This document shows, in pieces, positions 24,516-33,315 of a stretch of DNA of 64,000 nucleotides. The position numbers and the translations under genes are program-made. This stretch comes from Zoogloea sp016790385 (lineage in GTDB: Bacteria > Pseudomonadota > Gammaproteobacteria > Burkholderiales > Rhodocyclaceae): NCBI RefSeq assembly GCF_041916735.1, contig NZ_JAYRYY010000001.1; one strand, 5' to 3'. The notes under the pieces are model-generated. The model was not told the origin of the DNA. It did no database searches and saw nothing but the letters and a program-made list of their open reading frames with translations. Each line of letters begins with the position of its first letter. The stretch's first letter is position 1.

Positions 24516-25517
24516 ATGAAGCGCCTGTTTTTTATTGTGTTAGCCCTCGCGTTCACGGGGGTGGTCGGCTTTATCGGCATGTTTGCGTGGTTTGCGTACA
24601 GTCCGGTGGCTTTACGTCACAGTCCGTTGGATTTCACCATCGAGCCGGGTTCGAGCATGCGCCAGGTCGCCAGGCAATTGACCGAGGCCGGCATCGACAC
24701 CTGGCCTCCTGCGCTGGTCTTGCTGGCACGGGTGACGCGCCAGGCGAACGGCATCAAGGCCGGCAGTTATGAGGTGGAGACCGGCGTGACGCCGTTGTCC
24801 CTGCTGGACAAACTCACCCGGGGCGACACCAGCCAGGCCGAGCTGGCACTCATTGAAGGCTGGAATTTCCGACAATTCCGTGCAGCCCTTGATCGCCACC
24901 CGGACTTGCGTCATGACAGCACCGGCCTATCTGACAGCGAGTTACTGGCACGTATCGGCGCCGACGTGACCCACCCGGAAGGGCAGTTCTTTCCCGACAC
25001 CTATCTTTTTGCCCGCCGCAGCAGCGATCTCGATCTGCTCAGGCGAGCGCATCACCAGCAAAGAAAGGTTGTGCAACGGGAATGGGAAAAGCGCTCGGAG
25101 GGTTTGCCCTTCCGGACGGCCTATGAAGCCCTGATCCTGGCCTCCATCGTGGAGAAGGAAACCGGCCAGGCATCCGACCGGCCATTGATTGCCTCGGTGT
25201 TCATCAACCGGCTACGCAGCGGCATGCTGCTTCAGACTGACCCGACCGTGATTTACGGCCTCGGCCCGGCTTTTGACGGTGATTTGCGCAAACGCGACCT
25301 CACCACGGACACTCCCTACAATACTTACACTCGACCGGGTCTGCCCCCGACCCCGATCTCCATGCCGGGGGTGGCAGCCCTGCGGGCCGCTCTCAGTCCG
25401 CCAAGCACGGAGTACTTTTATTTCGTGGCCAAGGGTGATGGTTCCAGCAGCTTCTCCCGAACCCTGGCCGAACATAACCGGGCTGTCGCCCGCTACATCC
25501 GGAAACAACAGCCGTGA
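24516..25517 (+). CDS. mltG: endolytic murein transglycosylase MltG
   Basis: A 333-residue inner-membrane transglycosylase that cuts nascent glycan strands and so sets their length. It has one N-terminal membrane helix (about 3-24) and a periplasmic LysM-like then YceG domain. The motif ILASIVEKETGQ holds the catalytic Glu213, followed by SVFINRLRSGMLLQTDPTVIYG and PGLPPTPISMPGVAALRAAL, all diagnostic. The start ATG gives the usual length; an upstream open stretch is not family-like. It is the first gene of an operon and overlaps tmk by four bases (GTGA). Confidence 0.94.
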   Translation: MKRLFFIVLALAFTGVVGFIGMFAWFAYSPVALRHSPLDFTIEPGSSMRQVARQLTEAGIDTWPPALVLLARVTRQANGIKAGSYEVETGVTPLSLLDKLTRGDTSQAELALIEGWNFRQFRAALDRHPDLRHDSTGLSDSELLARIGADVTHPEGQFFPDTYLFARRSSDLDLLRRAHHQQRKVVQREWEKRSEGLPFRTAYEALILASIVEKETGQASDRPLIASVFINRLRSGMLLQTDPTVIYGLGPAFDGDLRKRDLTTDTPYNTYTRPGLPPTPISMPGVAALRAALSPPSTEYFYFVAKGDGSSSFSRTLAEHNRAVARYIRKQQP

Positions 25518-26131
25518 AATCGCGCTTCATCACCTTTGAAGGCATCGACGGCGCCGGCAAGAGCAGCCAGATCGCCGCCGCCGTCGCCCTGATCCAGTCC
25601 CGCGGCATTCCCGTCGTACAGACCCGTGAGCCGGGCGGCACACCTTTGGGCGAAAAGTTGAGGGAGCTCCTCCTGCACGAGCCGATGCATCTGGAAACCG
25701 AAGCCCTGCTGATGTTCGCCGCCCGCCGGGAACATCTCGCGGCGCGTATCCAGCCGGCGCTTGCCGCCGGGGCGTGGGTGGTATCTGATCGTTTCACCGA
25801 TGCCACCTACGCATACCAGGTGGGCGGCAGAGGGCTCGATGAAAAACGCTTCGCCGTCCTTGAAAAATGGGTTCATCCCCATCTTCAACCAGATCTGACT
25901 CTGATCTTCGATCTCGACCCCCAGGTGGCCGCCAGCCGGCTTGCCGGAACAGGGCAGGCCCCGGATCGATTCGAGAGCGAGCAGGTGGACTTCTTTGAGC
26001 GGGTTCGCGCAGCCTACCTGCGCCGCGCCGCCGCGGACCCGGCGAGAATCAAGCTGATTGACGCGGCACAGGCACCGGAGACTATTCGCAAAGAACTTGA
26101 GCACATTATCTTAGATAATTGTTTTCAATGA
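25514..26131 (+). CDS. tmk: thymidylate kinase
   Basis: A 205-residue thymidylate kinase that phosphorylates dTMP to dTDP. The P-loop is EGIDGAGKS (residues 9-17), the DR(F/Y) motif is SDRFTDATYAYQ, and the substrate-binding TREPGGTPLGE is present. It starts with a GTG inside the mltG stop and ends in an ATGA overlap with holB, the usual tmk-holB arrangement. Confidence 0.96.
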   Translation: MKSRFITFEGIDGAGKSSQIAAAVALIQSRGIPVVQTREPGGTPLGEKLRELLLHEPMHLETEALLMFAARREHLAARIQPALAAGAWVVSDRFTDATYAYQVGGRGLDEKRFAVLEKWVHPHLQPDLTLIFDLDPQVAASRLAGTGQAPDRFESEQVDFFERVRAAYLRRAAADPARIKLIDAAQAPETIRKELEHIILDNCFQ

Positions 26132-27189
26132 TTTTTGAATGGCACTCCGATCTATGGGCGCGGGCTCTCGATAATGCAGGGCGAATGCCTCACGCCCTGC
26201 TTTTCTCAGGCCCTGCCGGTGGCGGAAAACGTGTTTTCGCCGAAGCCCTTGCGGCGCGGGTTCTGTGTGTTCAACCTGATGCCGACGGACACGCCTGCGG
26301 GCACTGTGAGGACTGCCAATGGCGATTGGCAGGCAATCACCCGGACCTGCTGCGGGTCGTTCCCGAAGCAGATCAGGAAGAGCGCTCCGACGCCTCCACC
26401 GAGAAAGCCGAGGGCGGCAAAGCGGCCAGCCGCCAGATCGTCATCGACCAGATCCGCGCCCTTCAGCAGGCGCTGACCACGGGCGGGCATCGGGGCAGCC
26501 AGCGGGTGGTCATCGTCGACCCGGCCGACGCTATGAATCTGTTTACCGCCAATGCCCTTCTCAAGCTGCTGGAAGAGCCGACAACCCATGCTTTGTTCCT
26601 GCTGATATCGAGCGCTCCGAAGCGTCTGCTGCCAACCATTCGCAGCCGCTGCCAGACATGGACTTTTCCCCGCCCTCCCGCCGAACTCGCGGCGCGTTGG
26701 CTCGACGGCAGGAATCTTCCCGACGCCCCGGCCCTGCTCGCCTTCTGCGGCGGGATGCCGCTTGCCGCGGCAGCGCTGGCCGAGGGCGGCGGCGCGGCGG
26801 CGCGGCGGCGCTTCGCCGACGATATCGCCACCATTCCCGGAAAGGCCGCCTTACGTCTTGCGGGAGAATGGGAGAGCTGGTTGAAGGGCAAGGATTCCCT
26901 GGCCAGCGGCTTCGACATGCCGACCCTGGTGGGCTGGATGCAACGTTGGGTTGCCGATCTGGTCAGCGTACGACTGGGTGGCCCCGTGCGCTTCTTCCCC
27001 GATCGGGAGGCATCGCTCCGGGAGCTCGCCGGGCGCCTGAGCATAGACGCTGCCCTGGGCTGCTACAATGAAATCACCCAGTCGCGCCGGGTTGCGCAGC
27101 ACCCCCTCAACCCCCGGCTATTCTTGGAAGACATGCTATTGCGGTACGCCCGGAGCCTCCAGGCAGCCGCGTCGGCGGGACGCACATGA
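26128..27189 (+). CDS. holB: DNA polymerase III delta' subunit
   Basis: A 353-residue delta' subunit of the clamp loader. The P-loop-like GPAGGGKR (residues 28-35) ends in Lys-Arg rather than Lys-Ser/Thr, in keeping with a subunit that does not hydrolyse ATP. Four cysteines form the zinc module (47, 57, 60, 63). The SRC motif (TIRSRCQTW) is present. It overlaps tmk and pilZ by ATGA at both ends, so the operon is tightly coupled. Confidence 0.93.
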   Translation: MIFEWHSDLWARALDNAGRMPHALLFSGPAGGGKRVFAEALAARVLCVQPDADGHACGHCEDCQWRLAGNHPDLLRVVPEADQEERSDASTEKAEGGKAASRQIVIDQIRALQQALTTGGHRGSQRVVIVDPADAMNLFTANALLKLLEEPTTHALFLLISSAPKRLLPTIRSRCQTWTFPRPPAELAARWLDGRNLPDAPALLAFCGGMPLAAAALAEGGGAAARRRFADDIATIPGKAALRLAGEWESWLKGKDSLASGFDMPTLVGWMQRWVADLVSVRLGGPVRFFPDREASLRELAGRLSIDAALGCYNEITQSRRVAQHPLNPRLFLEDMLLRYARSLQAAASAGRT

Positions 27190-27554
27190 ACGAACCTGCG
27201 AAAAGACCTACGGTGACGCGCCCGAGCGTCCTGTCCCTTAACATCAGCTCAAAGTCGGCGCTATACGCTGCTTACATGCCGTTCATCAAGAACGGAGGGC
27301 TGTTCGTTCCCACCGCGCGGACCTACAAACTCGGTGACGAGATCTTCATGATCCTGCAAATCATGGATGACACCACCAAGCATCCGGTGGCAGGCACCGT
27401 TGCCTGGATCACGCCCCCCGGTGCGCAAGGGAACAAGACCCAGGGCATCGGTGTCCAGTTCGGGGGGGACGAAGCCGGGCAGGTTTTGCGTAATCAGATC
27501 GAGCACATTCTTGCCGGGCACCTCGGCTCATCCCGTCCAACCCACACAATCTGA
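27186..27554 (+). CDS. pilZ: type IV pilus PilZ protein
   Basis: A 122-residue PilZ of the type IV pilus group (usual length about 118). It begins with RPSVLSLNISSKSALYAAYMPFI and has GGLFVPT, YKLGDEIFMILQIMDD and GTVAWITPPGAQGNKTQGIGVQF. Members of this group lack the RxxxR motif for c-di-GMP binding, and I see none here. Its place between holB and tatD is the conserved one in beta- and gammaproteobacteria. Confidence 0.93.
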   Translation: MNEPAKRPTVTRPSVLSLNISSKSALYAAYMPFIKNGGLFVPTARTYKLGDEIFMILQIMDDTTKHPVAGTVAWITPPGAQGNKTQGIGVQFGGDEAGQVLRNQIEHILAGHLGSSRPTHTI

Positions 27555-27571
27555 CGCATCGGCTCCCTTCA

Positions 27572-28345
27572 ATGCTTGTTGATTCCCACTGCCACCTCGA
27601 TTTCCCCGATCTGATCGAAAACGAAACGGACATTCTCGAGCGCATGGCCGACAACGGCGTGACACATGCGCTTTGCGTCAGCGTGAAACTCGAGACCCTG
27701 CCCGCCGTGATTGGCTTGGCCGAGCGCCACGCCAATCTGTTTGCGTCGGTGGGTGTGCACCCCGATAACGCCGATTGCGAGGAACCCGATGAGGCGAGGC
27801 TTCTGGCGCTCGCAGCCCACCCCAGGGTGGTGGCCATTGGCGAAACGGGGCTGGACTACTACTGGCACAAGGATGCTCCGGAATGGCAGCGCGCGCGTTT
27901 TCGCACGCACATCCGCGCGGCCCGGAGCTGTGCCAAGCCGCTGATCATCCATACCCGCAACTCCGCCGCCGATACCCTGCGCCTCATGCAGGAGGAGGGT
28001 GCCGATCAGGTTGGAGGCGTGATGCACTGCTTCACCGAAACCCTCGAAGTGGCCAAGCTGGCGCTGGATCTGAACTTCCATATTTCGTTTTCCGGGATCG
28101 TGAGCTTTAAGAACGCCGAAGCCCTGCGTGACGTGGCCCGTTTCGTTCCTTCAGACCGACTGCTCGTCGAAACCGACGCCCCTTACCTTGCACCGATGCC
28201 TTTCCGGGGAAAAACCAATCAGCCTGCCTATGTGCGCCACGTGGCTCAGGCCGTTGCCGACGCGCGCGGTGAAAATCTGGCAAGCGTGGCCGAGGCCACG
28301 ACCCGCAATTTCTTTCGACTGTTCAAGGACGCGAGCCCCTCATGA
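27572..28345 (+). CDS. TatD-family metal-dependent DNase
   Basis: A 257-residue TIM-barrel metallohydrolase. Ligands are visible as SHCHLD (His6, His8), the GETGLDYYW strand with its Glu, HTR, MHCFTE and the late ETDAPYLAP Asp. TatD proteins have 3'-5' exonuclease activity and a role in DNA repair or turnover. This one is of the YcfH type, which is usual after holB-pilZ. The start ATG is 17 bases after the pilZ stop, and it overlaps the ankyrin gene by ATGA. Confidence 0.93.
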   Translation: MLVDSHCHLDFPDLIENETDILERMADNGVTHALCVSVKLETLPAVIGLAERHANLFASVGVHPDNADCEEPDEARLLALAAHPRVVAIGETGLDYYWHKDAPEWQRARFRTHIRAARSCAKPLIIHTRNSAADTLRLMQEEGADQVGGVMHCFTETLEVAKLALDLNFHISFSGIVSFKNAEALRDVARFVPSDRLLVETDAPYLAPMPFRGKTNQPAYVRHVAQAVADARGENLASVAEATTRNFFRLFKDASPS

Positions 28346-29025
28346 AGCCCGTTGCACGGATCTTCCGCCCCCGGAACCCAACCCTCATTGCCCTGATTTT
28401 CGGGCTTCAGTTGTCCATGCCCATTGCCGCGGCGTCACTCGATGACTTGCTGAACGCCGCCAAGATGGGGGACGCGACCGCGGTCACCCGGATGGTGTCC
28501 CAGGGCATGGACATCAACTCCACCGACCAGAATGGAAACAGCCTGCTCATTCTTGCGGCCCGGGAGGATCAGCCGCGCGTTGTCGAGGCCCTTGCCAAAC
28601 AACGCGGCATCAAGCTCAACGCCCGTAATGCAGCGGGCGACAGCGCCCTCATGCTCGCCAGTCTGAAAGGGCATCTGGAAGTCGTTCAATTGCTGCTCGC
28701 TGCTGGGGCCGAATACGACCATTCCGGCTGGAATCCGCTTCTCTATGCGGCATTCGACGGCCGTCTGGCCGTGGTGGAGCTGTTGCTCTCGAAAGGTGCA
28801 AACCCCAATGCAAAAGCCCCCAACCTTGCCACGCCCCTTATGTTTGCCGCCCGCAACGGGCATGAAGACGTCGTGGTACGTCTGCTGAAAGCGGGCGCCG
28901 ATCCGGACTGGAAAAACGACCAGAAGGAAACTGCCGAGAGTTGGGCCGTCAAGAACCGCAACACGGACATCGCCGGCCTGATCCAGGCCTCACGCAAAGC
29001 CCGCGTTGTCGGGGCTGACAAATAG
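28342..29025 (+). CDS. exported ankyrin-repeat protein
   Basis: A 227-residue protein with a long signal peptide (hydrophobic core about 14-30, cleavage near AAASL) and about five ankyrin repeats over residues 35-215 (NGNSLLILAAREDQPRVVEALAKQ, AGDSALMLASLKGHLEVVQLLLAAGA and so on). It should be periplasmic and bind a protein partner. It is translationally coupled to tatD by ATGA and ends the mltG operon. The partner is unknown. Confidence 0.88.
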   Translation: MKPVARIFRPRNPTLIALIFGLQLSMPIAAASLDDLLNAAKMGDATAVTRMVSQGMDINSTDQNGNSLLILAAREDQPRVVEALAKQRGIKLNARNAAGDSALMLASLKGHLEVVQLLLAAGAEYDHSGWNPLLYAAFDGRLAVVELLLSKGANPNAKAPNLATPLMFAARNGHEDVVVRLLKAGADPDWKNDQKETAESWAVKNRNTDIAGLIQASRKARVVGADK

Positions 29026-29053
29026 CGTTGTGAAGCCCGGCCTGCCAAGCCGA

Positions 29054-29233
29054 TCAGTATCGACGCCCGTGGTCAAACCGCCAGGGCAGGGAAGGGGCGA
29101 TCCGCCGAAGCAGCGCCCCACCCACAAGGGCCAGGATGGCGGGAACCAGCGCCTGACCGCCCTGGCCGCCGGCCAGAAGCACGCCCACAATGAGACCACT
29201 CAGCATCAGGGCACGGCAAATGAGGCTTTCCAT
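29054..29233 (-). CDS. small hydrophobic membrane peptide
   Basis: A 59-residue open frame with a strong AGGAGT seven bases before its ATG. It has two hydrophobic segments (about 5-24 and 30-47) joined by a GGQGGQ loop, and a basic end (PWRFDHGRRY). No family is recognised. It lies between the ankyrin gene and the recombinase gene, on the opposite strand to both. The good ribosome site and the amphipathic composition support a real small protein. Confidence 0.55.
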   Translation of the reverse strand: MESLICRALMLSGLIVGVLLAGGQGGQALVPAILALVGGALLRRIAPSLPWRFDHGRRY

Positions 29234-29419
29234 GATTGACTCCTTTTCAGAACGATTCAAGGTGGACCAGGGCTCGAGTGCATTGATCAGGACTCATGCG
29301 GCACGTCTGCCCTGACTTCTTTTCGATGACTGTAATTATATACAGCTATCTGTGTATGGCAAGCCCACCGTTCATGGTTGACGTCCGACGGCAACGACCA
29401 GACGGGTAAACTCGCACCC

Positions 29420-30661
29420 ATGCAGGCAAAGAACCCCGACACCAATGCACGCCCCATCCCGCAAGGGCCCATCCCGATCCGCCCTCTTGACGAGCTGACG
29501 ATCCCCCCCGACCTGGACGGGAGGCATGGCGTGAATCGCGCCGATTTGGCCCGCCTTCAGATCACCGCCGACACCGACGCCGACGCGATCCGCTGTTTTC
29601 TTACCGAATACGATCGGTCACCGGGCACCTACCGCATTTACCAGCGGGAGTGCGAACGACTGCTGCTGTGGTCTTTGATCGACTGTGGCAAACCCCTGTC
29701 CAGTCTCAACCGCCAGGACTTCGAGGGCTACCTGAATTTTCTTGCCGACCCCCAGCCTTCCGCCCTGTGGTGCGGCCCCAAGGCAGAACGCATTACGGAG
29801 CGCTGGCGGCCTTTTGTCGGCCCCTTGAGCGAAAGCGCGGTGCTCACGGCAATGGCCGCCATCAATTCGCTGATGAGTTACCTGGTGGATGCGGGCTACC
29901 TGCTCGGGAATCCCCTCGGGCTGATTCGCCAGCGTCGGCGCAAGATGTCCGCCGAGGTGGGCGGCCCCCTTCGGGCCGTGGCGAGCACCGACGAGATAGA
30001 TAAGATCGAGCGCTTTCTGGACACGCAGATGTGGCAGGCCGTGACGGACGCCATTGAGGCCATGCCCAAGGATGGAGAACGCGGGCGCGACGAATACGAA
30101 CGGGCGCGCTTCCTCGCGGCAACGCTGTACATGCTGGCCCCCCGCGCTGGCGAACTGGAAAGCCACCGCATGAACAGCTTTCGAGAGGAGCGCGGCCTGT
30201 GGTGGTGGCACGTGGTGGGGAAGGGGGGCAAGAAGGCCAAAGTGCCCGTCGCAGACGACATGCTCAAGGCCCTGATCCGCTATCGCAAGCACCTGGGCCT
30301 CTCTGCGGTGCCCCGCCGGGATGACTTGACCCCGCTACTGGTGTCCGTAAAGGATGGAAGCCCAATCACGGCACGCCGGCTCAACCAGATACTAAAGAAG
30401 ATCTTCAACGCAGCAGCTGAGCTGTTACCGGACGACGCCGAGCACAAAAAGGAAAAGCTGCGCGCCGCGTCGGCCCATTGGGGACGTCACACCGGAATCA
30501 CCGCCAAGCTCGACAGCGGCATCGACGAGCGCTTCGTGCAGAAGGACGCGCGGCATACCGACGCTCGCACCACCCAGCGCTACATCCATGAAGAGGAAGA
30601 GCGTTGGCACGAGGAAGCGCAGAAACAGCGCCTTCACTGGACCGACAAGAAGACCCCCTGA
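29420..30661 (+). CDS. tyrosine recombinase
   Basis: A 413-residue tyrosine recombinase with a SAM-like core-binding domain (about 50-190) and a complete catalytic set: Arg242 (APRAGELE), a Lys in the GKGGKKAKVPV beta-hairpin, His353-x-x-Arg356 (HWGRH), His379 and the nucleophile Tyr388 (TTQRYIH). It is neither XerC/XerD nor P4-type by size and motifs. No attachment repeats were found beside it. The ATG has a weak ribosome site; a TTG 14 codons earlier is an alternative. It is followed, 138 bases on, by a KfrA-like gene in the same direction. Confidence 0.9.
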   Translation: MQAKNPDTNARPIPQGPIPIRPLDELTIPPDLDGRHGVNRADLARLQITADTDADAIRCFLTEYDRSPGTYRIYQRECERLLLWSLIDCGKPLSSLNRQDFEGYLNFLADPQPSALWCGPKAERITERWRPFVGPLSESAVLTAMAAINSLMSYLVDAGYLLGNPLGLIRQRRRKMSAEVGGPLRAVASTDEIDKIERFLDTQMWQAVTDAIEAMPKDGERGRDEYERARFLAATLYMLAPRAGELESHRMNSFREERGLWWWHVVGKGGKKAKVPVADDMLKALIRYRKHLGLSAVPRRDDLTPLLVSVKDGSPITARRLNQILKKIFNAAAELLPDDAEHKKEKLRAASAHWGRHTGITAKLDSGIDERFVQKDARHTDARTTQRYIHEEEERWHEEAQKQRLHWTDKKTP

Positions 30662-30799
30662 CAGCACCTCCGTCAGAACACCCAAAATGGGAAGCGGGAT
30701 TCCAAAACCGTGTCAAATGATACGGATTACGGACGTACACGTATGCTATGGTCTCCGCGATAGGCTTTTGTCCAAATCCGGCAGGCAGGGGGTGATTTG

Positions 30800-31840
30800 A
30801 TGGCACGCAGCAGTAGCGTCACCTTTGAAGCGGTGGAGCAAATCTGCTTCCAGCTGCTTTCGATGGGTGAAAACCCATCCTTCAATCTGGTCTATGCAGA
30901 GCTTGGCAACAAGGGCTCAAGCGAAATCGTCCAGCGCTACATAGACCAGTGGCGTCGCGACACCGGCGCCGCCTTCTTCCGCCAACGCAGCGTGCCGGGC
31001 ATGCCCGACGAGCTGGTATCTTCCACTGACGGGTTGATGGCCAAAGTCTGGACGATTGCATTGCAGCATGCTGACCAGGTCTTTGCCAGCCAACGCCAGG
31101 TTATGGAGCAGGCGCAGGAGGCCGTGTTGTCCCGACTCCAGACGGCGGTGGATCGCATTGCTGAGCTTGAGGCGGAAGCGGCCCAGGCCAGCACTCAGAT
31201 CGAGACACTCAGCCAGGGGGTTCAGGCGCGGGACAGCAGCATTGCCGATCTACGCAGTCAGGCGCTTGAATTTCTGCGTCAGCGCGAGGGTCTTGAGAAC
31301 AGGGTCAGGCAGCTTGAAGAAAGCGCCGAAACCCGGGAGCAGAAGTTTGCCGCCGAATCCGAGCGCCTGGGGCGCCTACTGCAGAACGACCGCGACCGCT
31401 ACAACGCCTCTTTGAAAGAGGAGCAGGATCGCAGCGCCCTTGATCGCGAACTGCTCATGAAACAGATCGATCAGGCCCGCCAGGAAAAGCTAGCCGAGAT
31501 CACCGCCATGCGCCAGCAACTTGCCAATCGCGAAGAGCGGGAAGCGCGGCAGCGGGAGCAGACCGAAGAAGCCAAGGCGGCCCTTCGGGAAGCCGTTTCC
31601 CGCGCACGCCAGGTGGAAACCTCCCTCGCTGCCGCCGAAGGACGAATCGAACGTCTGCAAGCACAACTCAAGACTGCCAGCGAAGCGGCGCACGGCAAGG
31701 AGTCCGCCGTGGCAGCGGCTGAAGCGCGAGCCCGGGCAGTCGAAGAAGTCCGGCTTGCCGAGACCGCTCGCGCCCAACGGGCCGAGGCTGCTCTGGCGGA
31801 AGCCCTTGCCGAACTGGGCATGCTCAGGAAAAAGGGTTGA
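30800..31840 (+). CDS. KfrA-like DNA-binding coiled-coil protein
   Basis: A 346-residue protein. The N-terminal 110 residues match the KfrA DNA-binding domain (TFEAVEQICFQLLSMGENPSFNLVYAELGNKGSSEIVQRYIDQWRRD). From about 100 to 340 it is an almost unbroken, charged coiled coil. KfrA of broad-host-range plasmids is an autoregulated protein that helps partition plasmids. A chromosomal copy beside a tyrosine recombinase suggests an architectural or segregation role, or a piece of an integrated element. The ATG follows an AGGGGGTGA site; a TTG one codon earlier is ignored. Confidence 0.85.
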   Translation: MARSSSVTFEAVEQICFQLLSMGENPSFNLVYAELGNKGSSEIVQRYIDQWRRDTGAAFFRQRSVPGMPDELVSSTDGLMAKVWTIALQHADQVFASQRQVMEQAQEAVLSRLQTAVDRIAELEAEAAQASTQIETLSQGVQARDSSIADLRSQALEFLRQREGLENRVRQLEESAETREQKFAAESERLGRLLQNDRDRYNASLKEEQDRSALDRELLMKQIDQARQEKLAEITAMRQQLANREEREARQREQTEEAKAALREAVSRARQVETSLAAAEGRIERLQAQLKTASEAAHGKESAVAAAEARARAVEEVRLAETARAQRAEAALAEALAELGMLRKKG

Positions 31841-31869
31841 AAGCAGGGTAGGGTGCTGATCGGAAGCGC

Positions 31870-33018
31870 TCAGGAATAGGGGGGAATCCTCACCCAACCC
31901 TCCATCAGGATGCGCGCCGACCGGTTCATGATGACGCGGTCGATGACCCACCGACCATCGACCTGGCTGGTCTCGGCACCCACACGCAAAGACCCGGACG
32001 GATGCCCGAAACACAATTGGCCGCGCGAAACGGAAGCAGCCACATCATGGACGACGGTGCCTGGAATGGCCGCAGCGGCGGCCAATGCGACGGCCCCGGT
32101 CCCCGTCATGGCGTGATGCAGCTGCCCCATCGAAAAGATACGCGCCACCAGATCTATAGCCTCCCGGGACACGGGGCGGCCGTCGGAGGCGACATAGTCC
32201 GCCGGCGGTGAAACCAGCGCGAGTTTGGGCGTGTGGGGGCGAAGCGCACCAGCCTCTTCAACGCTACCCGCCAGCCCCATGGCCATCGCTCCCACGGCGC
32301 GGATCCTTTCGGCGCGGGCAAGCAGATCAGCGTCTCGATTGATGGCAGCAGGCAGTTCCGTGCCCTTCAGGCCAAGAACGCCCGCATGGATGAAGATGGT
32401 GGGGTTCCCCGCATCGATGAGCGTTGCGGGAAACACACCCACCCCCGGAACCGAAAGACTGTCAGCCGGATTGCCAGCGGGAAAAAGCTGCCCCGGTTCG
32501 GCAGGGTCGAGAAACTCCAGTCGGATCTCTGCACCCGGAAAACTGACCCCGTCCAGCATGAAATCCCCGGTTTCCTCAACCAATCCACCCCGCATCGGTA
32601 CGTGGGCGAGGATCCGCCGCCCGATATTGGCCTGCCAGATCCTGACCGTCGCCATGCCCTCCACCGGCGCCTGAACGAGCCCCGAGTGAATGGCAAATGG
32701 GCCCACCGCAGCACTCAGGTTGCCACAGTTGCCCGACCAGTCGATCACTGGCCGATCCACCGGGACAGCACCAAACAAGTAATCCACGTCGCAATCAGGC
32801 CTCGACGACGGAGCGACGATAACCACCTTGCTGGTGCTGGAAGTCGCAGCTCCCATCCCGTCGATCTGTTTCCCGTAGGGGTCAGGACTGCCGACCACTC
32901 TCAACAGCAGACGATCTCGCAGCACAGGATCAGTGGGCAGGTCCGCAGCCAGAAAGAACACGCCTTTACTGGTACCACCGCGCATGAAGACGGCCGGAAT
33001 TCGGGATTGACAGGGCAT
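31870..33018 (-). CDS. PrpF-family aconitate/methylaconitate isomerase
   Basis: A 382-residue PrpF protein (diaminopimelate epimerase-like fold). It has the family start PAVFMRGGTSKGVFF, IDGMGAATSSTSKVV, and WSGNCGNLSAAVGPFAI with the conserved Cys. PrpF isomerises 2-methylaconitate in the methylcitrate cycle with AcnD; other members act on 4-oxalomesaconate or related acids. No prpB, prpC or acnD is adjacent, so the substrate is uncertain. It converges with the kfrA-like gene and is divergent from the rhodanese gene over a 297-base gap. Confidence 0.88.
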   Translation of the reverse strand: MPCQSRIPAVFMRGGTSKGVFFLAADLPTDPVLRDRLLLRVVGSPDPYGKQIDGMGAATSSTSKVVIVAPSSRPDCDVDYLFGAVPVDRPVIDWSGNCGNLSAAVGPFAIHSGLVQAPVEGMATVRIWQANIGRRILAHVPMRGGLVEETGDFMLDGVSFPGAEIRLEFLDPAEPGQLFPAGNPADSLSVPGVGVFPATLIDAGNPTIFIHAGVLGLKGTELPAAINRDADLLARAERIRAVGAMAMGLAGSVEEAGALRPHTPKLALVSPPADYVASDGRPVSREAIDLVARIFSMGQLHHAMTGTGAVALAAAAAIPGTVVHDVAASVSRGQLCFGHPSGSLRVGAETSQVDGRWVIDRVIMNRSARILMEGWVRIPPYS

Positions 33019-33075
33019 TTGATGGATTTTTTACTATAAAAATCAAACAGAAGAGGAGATATACAGAACTACCGC

Positions 33076-33109
33076 TTAACTTCTGAAAACAGTAATTTTC
33101 AGAAGTTAA
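33076..33109. promoter_or_regulatory. perfect 14-base inverted repeat between prpF-like and rhodanese genes
   Basis: TTAACTTCTGAAAA (33076-33089) and TTTTCAGAAGTTAA (33096-33109) are exact inverted repeats with a 6-base loop, in an AT-rich gap between two divergent genes. No upstream gene points into it, so a terminator is not expected. An operator or a small structured RNA is more likely. The rest of the 297-base gap holds AT-rich sequence with no other gene that I can see. Confidence 0.5.
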
Positions 33110-33315
33110 TATAAAGTCTCATATTGCTGCCTGGTTGCCGATTTTCTCATGGCAACCCAGGGCTTCAAATACGCGAGTCTCGCGGACCTCCCCGATTCTC
33201 AAGGCTCAGTGAGCAGATTTCCCTTTTGCTCGACACCAACTGATAAATCGTTATTTGCTAATATTCAAACGCGGGCCACCGTCCGGTAGCCCAAAATCCA
33301 AGTTCAAGGACACCA

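Noticed and set aside
29331..29360. ATACAG/CTGTGTAT near-palindrome upstream of the recombinase
   Set aside because: Only short 4-base arms are exact; too weak to call a site.
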